A DNA stretch of 18,350 nt from Syntrophales bacterium (GTDB lineage Bacteria > Desulfobacterota > Syntrophia > Syntrophales > UBA2192). The first letter of the stretch is position 1. Each line of letters starts with the position of its first letter. The position numbers and the translations under genes are program-made. The notes under the pieces are model-generated. The model was given only the letters and a program-made list of their open reading frames with translations, had not been told where the DNA came from and made no database searches. Shown piece after piece: positions 8,107 through 15,375 of the stretch. Location of the stretch: positions 1 to 18,350 of the forward strand of contig JALOPC010000006.1 in assembly GCA_025454095.1 (NCBI GenBank). Reading direction: 5' to 3'.

Positions 8107-8214
8107 GATGTGTCCCTCTCAGCCTTTCATGGCTTTTGCGGATTGATGCCGACCGGCACGGAAGCAGGGGGCCTCGCGCCCGATCCGGAACGGAGGTCCT
8201 GCGGCGAAGAAGAT

Positions 8215-10158
8215 CTACCGTGACCGGGGTGGACCGGCCGGCGCCTGGGCATTGCGGTTGCCCAGGGCATTGTCCAGATTGCGACGAGCCGGGGCGAAAT
8301 CAGGCTTCAGCCACAGGGCCTGCCTGAAATGCCGGATGCCCTCCTCCCGGTTTCCCTGCATCAGCAGAGCCATCCCCAGGTAGTTGTGGGCCTCGGGATA
8401 ATCCGGCCGGCTCTCCAGCGCGGAGTTGAACTGCACAATGGCTTCGGGGAGACGGCCCGCCGCCGCCAGGGCGATCCCGTAATTATACCGAATCCCTGCA
8501 TTCGACGGCTCGAGTTCGACCGCACTTCGGTAGTAAGGGATTGCCTCTTCGGCCCGGCGTTCCGACATCATCAGGAGCCCCAAATTGTTGTAGGCGCTTG
8601 CATAACGAGGATTGATCCGGACGGCTTCCCTGTAATGGAGAAGGGCTTCGTCCTTCCGGCCCGTCGACGAATAATAATTCGCCAGGTTGAAGTGGCCGCC
8701 CGACGTGTTCGGGTTGATCCGGAGCGCCTCGCGGTAGTGCTCCGCGGCTTCGCTGCCCTTCCCCGCGCGGTTCAGGGCAACACCCAGATTGAGATGGGCC
8801 AGGCTATTCTGCTCCGTCACGCGCAGGGCATGCTCGAACAGCGTGATGCTGTTTCGCCAGTAGGATAACTGGTTCCACGTTGCCACGGTCAGGCCTGCGA
8901 AAACGATCCCGGTGACAGCCGCCAGGATTTTCCTTCCCGAGGCGTGACGGCCGGCAAGTTCCCCAATCCCCCAGACGACAGCGATGAACAGCCCGATGTG
9001 CGGCATATAGGTATACCGGTCGGCCATGGACTGCATGCCCACCTGGACGATCCCGATCACCGGAACCAGCGTCCCAAGATACCACAACCACCCTACGAGA
9101 ACATAGGGAAAGCGTTTCCGAAAATGGACGGCAACGATGGTGATCGCACAGATCAGAGCGGCCGAACCCAGTACCTGCCAGGCGGGGAGGCTGGCCGGAT
9201 AGGGATAAAAGACAGCCAGACCCTGCGGAAAGAAAGTCTTGATGAGGTAGGATGCGTAGGCGATCAGGGCATTGCCCATTCGCTTCATCAGGGGAATGTC
9301 GTCGAGGGGGCTCATCGCACCCCCCTTCTGCTGGGCATGGAAGGTCACGATCGAGGACAGGATCGTGAGAACGAACAGGGGGATCTTCTCCGTCACAAGC
9401 GCCCAGGGAACGGCAGCGTGGCTCTTCTTTCTCACCGGAGGGGCCGGGGGACCTTCCGCGGTTTGCTTTTTCTTCTGTTTCTTCTTTTTCCCCGGGGATT
9501 CGCTGCCCGGCGCCGGCAGAGGATGCGGGACCGGCCTTTCCGATGCGAGATATCGGCCCAGGGGCCAGTAATCCAGCAGCAGCAGGACAAAGGGCAACGT
9601 GACGATCATGGGCTTGGAGAGCAGCCCGAGGGCAAATAAGGCGACGACCGGTATCATGCGGGCGATGCCGGGGCTTCGCGAGTAGACCCAATAGGCCCAG
9701 AGGGTCAGCAGCAGGAAGAACGTGCTGAGAACGTCCTTGCGCTCTGCCACCATGGCCACGGATTCCACGTGCAAAGGATGAAGGGCGAAGAGAAACGCCA
9801 CGGCGGCGCTTTGCCACAGGGCCTGCGTCATCCGGTTCAGGACCAGGAAGACCAGCAGCGCATTGGCCACATGGAAGAGCAGATTGACAAGGAGATGGCC
9901 CGCCGCGTTCATGCCGAAGAGCTGACTGTCCAGCATGTGTGAAAGCCATGTGAGCGGGTGCCAGTTACTGGCATGGGTCGTGGTGAACGCCCAAGCCAGG
10001 CCGCCTGCCGTCAGGCCTCCCCTGACGTGGGGGTTCCTGGTGACGTACTGCTCGTCGTCCAAATTGATGAACTCGTGATCGCGGACCTGCCAGAACACGA
10101 CAAGCGTGACCAGCGCAAGAACGAGCGGTATGAGGATTTTCCAATGCCGGGTGGTCAT
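8215..10158 (-). CDS. Polytopic membrane protein with C-terminal TPR repeats (PMT/TMTC-like glycosyltransferase)
   Basis: The 647-residue protein has two parts. Residues 1 to about 430 hold roughly ten membrane segments, with an early loop NLDDEQYVTRN that carries an acidic pair, and HPLHVESVAMVAERKD in a later loop. This is the layout of GT-C-fold protein glycosyltransferases of the PMT/TMTC kind. A basic Lys-rich linker (about residues 222-232) lies between hydrophobic segments. Residues 450-619 hold five 34-residue TPRs (each ending in a NP/EP/RP/KP turn) plus a partial sixth. The protein probably transfers a sugar from a polyprenyl carrier on the periplasmic side, with the TPRs handling a protein partner, but this is inference from architecture. 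The ATG immediately follows an in-frame TGA and has no clear ribosome binding site. The aminotransferase gene lies 75 nt upstream on the same strand. Confidence 0.8.
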   Translation of the reverse strand: MTTRHWKILIPLVLALVTLVVFWQVRDHEFINLDDEQYVTRNPHVRGGLTAGGLAWAFTTTHASNWHPLTWLSHMLDSQLFGMNAAGHLLVNLLFHVANALLVFLVLNRMTQALWQSAAVAFLFALHPLHVESVAMVAERKDVLSTFFLLLTLWAYWVYSRSPGIARMIPVVALFALGLLSKPMIVTLPFVLLLLDYWPLGRYLASERPVPHPLPAPGSESPGKKKKQKKKQTAEGPPAPPVRKKSHAAVPWALVTEKIPLFVLTILSSIVTFHAQQKGGAMSPLDDIPLMKRMGNALIAYASYLIKTFFPQGLAVFYPYPASLPAWQVLGSAALICAITIVAVHFRKRFPYVLVGWLWYLGTLVPVIGIVQVGMQSMADRYTYMPHIGLFIAVVWGIGELAGRHASGRKILAAVTGIVFAGLTVATWNQLSYWRNSITLFEHALRVTEQNSLAHLNLGVALNRAGKGSEAAEHYREALRINPNTSGGHFNLANYYSSTGRKDEALLHYREAVRINPRYASAYNNLGLLMMSERRAEEAIPYYRSAVELEPSNAGIRYNYGIALAAAGRLPEAIVQFNSALESRPDYPEAHNYLGMALLMQGNREEGIRHFRQALWLKPDFAPARRNLDNALGNRNAQAPAGPPRSR

Positions 10159-10233
10159 TCAATCAAACACGTTCGCTTTCTTTCCCTGTTTTCCGACCTC
10201 ATTCCGGCCGCTCGCGCCGCTTCCCCGGGCCGG

Positions 10234-11418
10234 CTATTTCCTGCAGAGCGCCATGACCTCGCCGAACCCCTTGATGGAGTTGACGATGGTCTTGTCCTCC
10301 ACGCAGTACGCGATCCGGAAGTAGCCGGGCGCGCCGAAGCCGCTCCCGGGAACGGTGAGAATGTTCTTCTTCTGCAGGGCCCGGACGAATTCCACGTCAT
10401 CCGCAATGGGGGACTTCGGGAAGAGGTAAAAGGCCCCCTCGGGCTTCGTGAACTCGTAGCCGCAGGCGGCAAGTCCTTCGCAGAGAAGGTCCCGCTTGCG
10501 CTGGTACTCCGCCACGTTGACCTCCACGTCCAGGACCCGGGGCAGGACACGCTGGATGAAGGCCGGCGCGTTGACGAAGCCGAGCGTGCGGTTGCACATG
10601 ACAAGCCCCCCCAGCAGCAGGTCGAGGCTGTCCGTCGCGGGGTTCACGGCGATGAACCCGATCCTCTCGCCGGGGACGGAGAGCGTCTTCGAGTAGGAGT
10701 TCGCGATCAGGCTGTGCCGGTAGGCCTTCAGCAGGCTCGGAACCGTTATTCCGTCGTAGACGATCTTGTCGTACGGTTCATCGGAGATGAGATGGATCGC
10801 CCGGTCGAATTTTTTCCCCTTGTCCTCCAGCAGGGACGCCAGGGCCCGGATCGACGTCTCGTCGTATACGCGGCCCGTGGGGTTGTTCGGCGTGTTGATG
10901 AGAACGGCTTTGGTTCTCTCCGTGATGGCCTCTGCGACGGCCCAGAGATCGAGGGAGAAGTCCTCCTTCGACTTGACCAGCCTGACGACCCCGTTGTGGT
11001 TGTCCACGTAGGACTGGTACTCGACGAAGTACGGGGCGGGGATGATGACCTCGTCGCCCGGGTCGAGAAGGGTCTTCAGGATCACGTTCAATGCCCCCGC
11101 GGCCCCGCAGGTCATGATCACGTGATCGGCGGAGAGCTTCACCCCGTGGTCCCGGCTCAGTTTCGACGCCACGGCGGCACGCGTTTCGGGGAATCCCGCA
11201 TTGGGCATGTAGGCATGCACGCCCGGCCGTTCGTCTCTGGCCACCTCGAGGAGGGCTTTTTTCAGTTCAGGCGGAGGCGGCACGTTCGGGTTGCCCAGGC
11301 TGAAATCGAAGACGTTTTCAGCCCCGTGCTGCTGCTTGAGCCGGATCCCGTCCTCGAACATTTTCCGGATCCACGAGGACTTTGTGATCATCCCCTCGAT
11401 CTTCTTCGATACCGCCAT
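10234..11418 (-). CDS. Class I/II PLP-dependent aminotransferase (aspartate aminotransferase-like)
   Basis: The 394-residue fold-type I aminotransferase shows the expected landmarks: substrate loop SLGNPNVPPPP (40-50), the GAAGAL phosphate-binding region (105-110), NTPNNPTG (175-182), ISDEPYDKIVYDG (211-223) with the PLP ring Asp, the Schiff-base Lys244 in NSYSKTLSVPGERIG, and a C-terminal arginine (GYFRIAY). It transfers an amino group from an amino acid to a 2-oxoacid in the cytoplasm; the substrate is not predictable, though aspartate/aromatic types are closest in style. The start at 11418 has GGAGGG four bases upstream and gives the normal N-terminus; the frame continues to 11478 without support. 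It heads the minus-strand group and is divergent from the MBL-adk operon. Confidence 0.93.
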   Translation of the reverse strand: MAVSKKIEGMITKSSWIRKMFEDGIRLKQQHGAENVFDFSLGNPNVPPPPELKKALLEVARDERPGVHAYMPNAGFPETRAAVASKLSRDHGVKLSADHVIMTCGAAGALNVILKTLLDPGDEVIIPAPYFVEYQSYVDNHNGVVRLVKSKEDFSLDLWAVAEAITERTKAVLINTPNNPTGRVYDETSIRALASLLEDKGKKFDRAIHLISDEPYDKIVYDGITVPSLLKAYRHSLIANSYSKTLSVPGERIGFIAVNPATDSLDLLLGGLVMCNRTLGFVNAPAFIQRVLPRVLDVEVNVAEYQRKRDLLCEGLAACGYEFTKPEGAFYLFPKSPIADDVEFVRALQKKNILTVPGSGFGAPGYFRIAYCVEDKTIVNSIKGFGEVMALCRK

Positions 11419-11454
11419 GGTTCCCTCCGTCGACGACTGGTTTTCACTGGCGAG

Positions 11455-11483
11455 ACGTAGCACATCTGCCCGACGCACGTCAA
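11455..11483 (-). promoter_or_regulatory. Possible promoter of the aminotransferase gene
   Basis: On the minus strand TTGACG (11483-11478) is followed after 17 nt by CTACGT, a weak -10. The position, about 37 nt before the start codon, is suitable. The -35 is good but the -10 is poor. Confidence 0.35.
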
Positions 11484-11503
11484 CAGGAGAGTCCCGAAAC
11501 TGC

Positions 11504-11532
11504 TTGACATTTCAAAGCCCTTCTTCTAACAT
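11504..11532 (+). promoter_or_regulatory. Sigma70-type promoter of the MBL hydrolase-adk operon
   Basis: TTGACA (11504-11509), an exact 17-nt spacer and TAACAT (11527-11532) make a near-consensus promoter. Transcription should start near 11539, leaving a leader of under 30 nt that contains a G-rich ribosome binding region (11545-11553). Confidence 0.72.
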
Positions 11533-11565
11533 GCCGACCGGTTTGGAGGGGGGTGCGCGGTCGCC

Positions 11566-12459
11566 ATGATCATCCAAAAGGCCGGCAAAATCGTCGAGGG
11601 TCTCTATGCGCTGGCGGACATCGATCTGCCCGCCTGGCTTGTCGCGGCTCCAACCCCTTCCCTCTTCGATGCCGGGATCACCTTCATGGGACCGTCCTAC
11701 CTCCGCGAGATCCGGCAGACCCTCGGCGACGAGAAGCGTCTTCGCCGGGTCTTCATCACCCACGCCCACTTCGACCACGCCGGCACGGTCCCCTACCTCA
11801 AGCGCAGCATCCCCGGACTCGAGGTGGCCGCAAGCCGTCTTGCAGCCGACATCTTCAAGAAGCCCAATGCCGTCAACCTGATCCGGAGCCTCAGCAGGGA
11901 TTACGAGGAGGAGCACAAGACGCTCTTCGGGAGCGAGAACGTGTTCTTCGACGGGCTCGAGGTGGATCGGATCCTCGAGGACGGCGAGACCGTCGATCTC
12001 GGGGCGGGATGGACCTTCCGGGTGATCGCCACGCCGGGCCACACCCGGGACGGCATTTCGTTCTACTTCCCGGGCATCAAGGCCCTCATCTGCGGAGAAG
12101 CCGCAGGGGTGCCCGACCGCAATTTCCGGATTCACCCGGAGTTCCTCGCCAGCTACCGGGACTACGTGGCCTCCCTCGAGAGACTTGCCGCTCTCGACGT
12201 GGAGATCATCATGCTGAGTCACCACTACGTGCTGACGGGTGAAGACGCCCGAGGATACCTGAAGAAATCCCTCGAGAGCACCTTCGCCTTTTCCGAGAGG
12301 ATCCGGCAATACCTCGCAGACTCCGGAGGCATCCAGGAGAGCGTTGTCCAGCGGATTTTCAAGGAGGACCACCAGGACACAGGCGCTATCCAGCAGGCCG
12401 AAAGGCCCTACCTGATCAACCTTGCGGCCAAGGTGAAAGCCGTGGCCGAGAGCAGATAA
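11566..12459 (+). CDS. MBL-fold metallo-hydrolase
   Basis: The 297-residue protein has the metallo-beta-lactamase fold metal motif THAHFDHAG (His66, His68, Asp70, His71), a second ligand PGHTRDG (His159), and a late histidine in LSHHYVLTG (His219/220). The position that usually carries the bridging aspartate is CGEAAG here (Glu178). Such enzymes hydrolyse esters, thioesters or phosphoesters; the residues around the site do not identify a substrate. The distance between the G-rich ribosome binding region and ATG is rather long (12-16 nt). A C-terminal helical part (about residues 225-297) follows the catalytic domain. adk starts 42 nt downstream, so the two are probably co-transcribed from the promoter at 11504. 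Confidence 0.9.
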   Translation: MIIQKAGKIVEGLYALADIDLPAWLVAAPTPSLFDAGITFMGPSYLREIRQTLGDEKRLRRVFITHAHFDHAGTVPYLKRSIPGLEVAASRLAADIFKKPNAVNLIRSLSRDYEEEHKTLFGSENVFFDGLEVDRILEDGETVDLGAGWTFRVIATPGHTRDGISFYFPGIKALICGEAAGVPDRNFRIHPEFLASYRDYVASLERLAALDVEIIMLSHHYVLTGEDARGYLKKSLESTFAFSERIRQYLADSGGIQESVVQRIFKEDHQDTGAIQQAERPYLINLAAKVKAVAESR

Positions 12460-12501
12460 GGGAGAGAGACGAACGATCATCACGAAAGGAGCAAGAGGTA
12501 C

Positions 12502-13176
12502 ATGAACATCCTGATATTCGGACCCAACGGCAGCGGCAAGGGGACCCAGGGCGCAATCGTCCAGAAGAAGTACGGCGTTCCCCACATCGAGACAGGCGTG
12601 ATCTTCCGCGAGAACATCTCGAAGGGCACGGAACTCGGCAAGAAGGCGAAAGTGTTCATCGACAAGGGCGATCTCGTCCCCGACGACATCACCATTCCCA
12701 TGATCCTGGACCGGCTCCAGGAGCCCGACTGCGCCAAGGGCTGGCTCCTCGACGGGTTCCCCCGCAACCTCGCCCAGGCCGAAGCCATGTGGAAGGCCCT
12801 GCAGGCCCGCAACATGAAGCTCGACTTCGTCGTCGAGATCCTGCTGGCCCGCGACATCGCCAAGAAGCGCATCATGGGCCGCAGGCTCTGCCCCGTCGAC
12901 AACAACCACCCGAACAACATCTTCATCGACGCCATCAAGCCCGCCGAGAAGAACGGCAAGGTGGTGTGCCGGGTCTGCGGCGCCGAGAACCTCAAGACCC
13001 GAGCCGACGACCAGGACGAGGGCGCCATCGACAAGCGCCACGGCATCTACTACGACACCAAGACGGGCTCGCTTGCCGCCGTAAATTTCTTCAAGCAGCG
13101 CGTGAAGGTCATCGAAGTGGACGGCACCCCCGGCGTGAAAGAAGTCTCCGAGGACCTCATGAAAAAACTGGGTTGA
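12502..13176 (+). CDS. adk: Adenylate kinase with Cys/Asp-containing LID domain
   Basis: The 224-residue enzyme interconverts AMP + ATP and 2 ADP in the cytoplasm. Features seen: P-loop GPNGSGKGT (7-15), AMP-binding region HIETGVIFR (28-36) and KGDLVPDD (55-62), WLLDGFPRN (81-89), and the LID region starting GRRLCPVD (126-133) and ending CRVCGAENLKTRADD (156-170). The LID carries Cys130, Asp133, Cys156 and Cys159, the layout of a zinc-type LID but with Asp at the second position and a longer middle segment including His136. ThrArg-type residues of the P-loop lysine and DD-E are intact, so it should be active. AAGGAG and AGAGG sequences precede the ATG. It is the last gene before a strong terminator. 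Confidence 0.93.
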   Translation: MNILIFGPNGSGKGTQGAIVQKKYGVPHIETGVIFRENISKGTELGKKAKVFIDKGDLVPDDITIPMILDRLQEPDCAKGWLLDGFPRNLAQAEAMWKALQARNMKLDFVVEILLARDIAKKRIMGRRLCPVDNNHPNNIFIDAIKPAEKNGKVVCRVCGAENLKTRADDQDEGAIDKRHGIYYDTKTGSLAAVNFFKQRVKVIEVDGTPGVKEVSEDLMKKLG

Positions 13177-13204
13177 TTTTTCAGTCATTTCAATGTAAAA
13201 GCAT

Positions 13205-13245
13205 AATCCTCCCGTCGGGATGGGTCTCGGCGGGAGGATTTTTTT
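13205..13245 (+). terminator. Intrinsic terminator after adk
   Basis: A 10-bp perfect stem, AATCCTCCCG (13205-13214) with CGGGAGGATT (13231-13240), a 16-nt loop, and a run of seven T residues (13239-13245). It begins 29 nt after the adk stop. Confidence 0.9.
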
Positions 13246-13263
13246 ATCCGCAAGGCCGCGTGA

Positions 13264-13426
13264 AACGGTTTTGCAAGGCTCGTTTGAAACGACTTTGCGA
13301 GAACGGTTCTTAACGAACCGGAACGGCCGCGGAGTCACATGTCTGAGCCCGCAGGGCGAGTTTGTGACGGAGCAGTGCAGGGAGTTTAGAACCGTCGCAA
13401 AGCGTTTTTGAGCCGGCAAAATTGTT
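13264..13426. repeat. Long imperfect palindrome, probable intergenic element or structured RNA
   Basis: The two ends of this 163-nt stretch pair over about 36 positions in blocks: AACGG/TTGTT (with two G-T pairs), TTTTGC/GCAAAA, GGCTC/GAGCC, AAACG/CGTTT, CTTTGCG/CGCAAAG and ACGGTTCT/AGAACCGT, with small bulges between them. The loop holds its own nested hairpins: GTCACA/TGTGAC (13334-13339 with 13372-13377 approximately) enclosing GCCC-GCA-GGGC. No open reading frame here looks coding. It fills nearly the whole gap between the adk terminator and lepA. A MITE-like or REP/BIME-like dispersed element is the most likely identity. Confidence 0.7.
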
Positions 13427-13457
13427 ACGCGCGGATTGGAATTGAGCATCTGACACT

Positions 13458-15254
13458 ATGAAAAACATTCGCAACTTCAGCATCATCGCCCACATCGACC
13501 ACGGCAAGTCGACCCTGGCCGACCGGCTCATCCAGCACACGGGAATGATCGAGGACCGCAACTTCCGCGACCAGATCCTCGACAACATGGACATCGAGCG
13601 CGAGCGGGGGATCACGATCAAGAGCCAGGCCGTCACCCTGCCCTACCGCGCAAAGGACGGCCAGGATTACATCCTCAACCTCATCGACACGCCGGGCCAC
13701 GTGGATTTCACCTACGAAGTCTCGCGATCTCTGGCCTCCTGCGAGGGGGTGCTGCTGCTCATCGACGCCGCCCAGGGTGTCCAGGCCCAGACCATCGCCA
13801 ACCTCTACCTGGCCATGGAGAACAACCTGGCCATCATCCCCGTGATCAACAAGATCGATCTTCTCACGGCGGATGTGGACCGGGTCCTCGAGCAGATCGA
13901 CGCCGAGCTGGGGCTCGACCCCTTCAGTCACATCAAGTGCTCGGCCAAGCAGGGGATCGGCATCGAGGAGGTTCTCGAAGCCATCGTCGAGCGGGTGCCG
14001 CCTCCCGACGGCTACCCTGAAAAACCGCTCTCGGCCCTCATCTTCGACGCCCAGTACGATTCGTTCCGGGGCACCGTCATCCACTGCCGGGTCTTCGACG
14101 GCGAAGTCAGGCCCGGAGACATCATCCGGTTCATGATCGGCGGCACCACCTACAAGGTGGAGGATGTCGGGCTCTTCGCCCTCACCCGCGTCAAGAAGGA
14201 CAAGCTGTCGGCCGGAGAGGTCGGTTACATCATCGCCGGGGTCAAGACGGTTGCCGACGTGCAGATCGGCGACACGATCACCCACAACGACCGTCCCGCG
14301 GCAGAACCGCTCCCGGGTTTCAAGGAGATCAAGCCCGTTGTCTTCTCCTCCATCTACCCCATCTCCTCGGAGGACTACGAAGACCTGACGGTCGCGCTGG
14401 AAAAGTACAAGCTCAACGACGCCGCCCTGGTCTATACGAAGGACTCCTCCGTCGCCCTCGGCCTGGGGTTCCGCTGCGGGTTCCTGGGGCTTCTGCACCT
14501 GGAAATCGTCCAGGAGCGACTCGAGCGGGAGTTCGACCAGTCCATCATCCTCTCCGTGCCCAGCGTCCGCTACCGCTTCACCCTGAAGGACGGAAGCGTC
14601 GTTTGGGTGGACAACCCGTCCAACTACCCGGACCCCTCTTCGATCGAAAAGGCCGAGGAACCTTTCATCCGGGCCACCATGATCATGCCCGAGAAATACC
14701 TTGGCGCCGTCATGAAGCTCTGCACGGAGAAGCGCGGCGCCAACTCGACGATGAACTACCTGAGCCCCGGCCGCGTAGAGCTCATCTACGAGATGCCGCT
14801 TGCCGAGGTCCTCTTCGACTTCTACGACCGGTTCAAGACGGTGACCCAGGGCTACGGGTCATTCGACTACGACATCATCGACTACCGGGAAGGCAAGCTC
14901 GTGCTGCTTGACATCCTGGTCAACGGCGAAAAGGTGGATGCCCTCTCCCAGATCGTCCACCGCGACAATGCCCGCCAGCGCGGGGTTCACGCCTGCGACA
15001 AACTCAAGGACGAGATCCCGCGCCAGCAGTTCAAGATCGCGATCCAGGGCGCGATCGGCGGCGAGATCATCTCCCGCTCCACGATCAGCCCCTTCCGCAA
15101 GGATGTGACGGCCAAGTGCTACGGCGGCGACATCACGCGCAAGCGAAAGCTCCTGGAGAAGCAGAAGAAGGGCAAGAAGCGCATGAAGATGGTGGGAACG
15201 GTGAGCATCCCCCAGAGCGCCTTCCTGGCCGTCCTGCAGTCAGACAATGACTGA
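13458..15254 (+). CDS. lepA: Elongation factor 4 (LepA), ribosome-associated GTPase
   Basis: The 598-residue protein has the full LepA length. G-domain motifs are AHIDHGKST (11-19), ERGITIKSQ (49-57), DTPGH (77-81), NKID (131-134) and the CSAKQG motif of G5. LepA-specific features include the missing EF-G domain IV, the RCGFLGLLHLEI block and the basic C-terminal tail with GKKRMKMVGTVSIPQSAF. LepA binds ribosomes and affects translation or 30S biogenesis under stress. The ATG at 13458 gives the family N-terminus MKNIRNFSIIAHIDHGK; the ribosome binding site is weak (GGAATTGAG). It is followed by the hemW remnant, an adjacency known from other bacteria. Confidence 0.97.
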   Translation: MKNIRNFSIIAHIDHGKSTLADRLIQHTGMIEDRNFRDQILDNMDIERERGITIKSQAVTLPYRAKDGQDYILNLIDTPGHVDFTYEVSRSLASCEGVLLLIDAAQGVQAQTIANLYLAMENNLAIIPVINKIDLLTADVDRVLEQIDAELGLDPFSHIKCSAKQGIGIEEVLEAIVERVPPPDGYPEKPLSALIFDAQYDSFRGTVIHCRVFDGEVRPGDIIRFMIGGTTYKVEDVGLFALTRVKKDKLSAGEVGYIIAGVKTVADVQIGDTITHNDRPAAEPLPGFKEIKPVVFSSIYPISSEDYEDLTVALEKYKLNDAALVYTKDSSVALGLGFRCGFLGLLHLEIVQERLEREFDQSIILSVPSVRYRFTLKDGSVVWVDNPSNYPDPSSIEKAEEPFIRATMIMPEKYLGAVMKLCTEKRGANSTMNYLSPGRVELIYEMPLAEVLFDFYDRFKTVTQGYGSFDYDIIDYREGKLVLLDILVNGEKVDALSQIVHRDNARQRGVHACDKLKDEIPRQQFKIAIQGAIGGEIISRSTISPFRKDVTAKCYGGDITRKRKLLEKQKKGKKRMKMVGTVSIPQSAFLAVLQSDND

Positions 15255-15287
15255 GAAAGGACGGAAGTTAGGAAGCTCTGAAGTGAA

Positions 15288-15330
15288 GAAGAGCGGAAAA
15301 AGAGAATGGATTCCATCCACGCCGCTCTTC
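15288..15330 (+). repeat. Hairpin between lepA and hemW
   Basis: GAAGAGCGG (15288-15296) and CCGCTCTTC (15322-15330) form a perfect 9-bp stem; TGGAT/ATCCA (15307-15311 and 15315-15319) adds a 5-bp inner stem with a 3-nt loop. The left side is nearly all purine and the right side pyrimidine. No T-run follows, so it is not a classical terminator; it may separate or stabilise the two coding parts of the transcript. Confidence 0.55.
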
Positions 15331-15375
15331 CGATGCTCCGATCTTCCCTGCAATATACCCGGGACTGAGATAGCG

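Noticed and set aside
9466..9495. T-rich stretch that could be taken for a terminator or slippage site
   Set aside because: On the minus strand it encodes the Lys-rich linker of the TPR membrane protein, within an intact frame.
13220..13411. 63-residue ORF in the adk-lepA gap
   Set aside because: No ribosome binding site, starts in the terminator loop and runs through the palindrome; not protein-like.
11512..13449. 645-residue minus-strand open frame across the MBL gene, adk and the palindrome
   Set aside because: It lies antisense to two clear genes and crosses their terminator and the palindrome. No domain is recognisable; it is a high-GC shadow.
15321..15346. Resemblance to a sequencing adapter (CGCTCTTCCGAT followed by CTCCGATCT)
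   Set aside because: The match is only 12 bases and imperfect after that, and CCGCTCTTC is explained as the right arm of a perfect local hairpin, so native sequence is more likely. It deserves a read check because the next gene is damaged.
15247..15375. N-terminal extension of hemW overlapping the lepA stop (ATGACTGA)
   Set aside because: HemW proteins begin just before the GLYIHVPFC block, and the extension crosses the hairpin; the open frame looks accidental.
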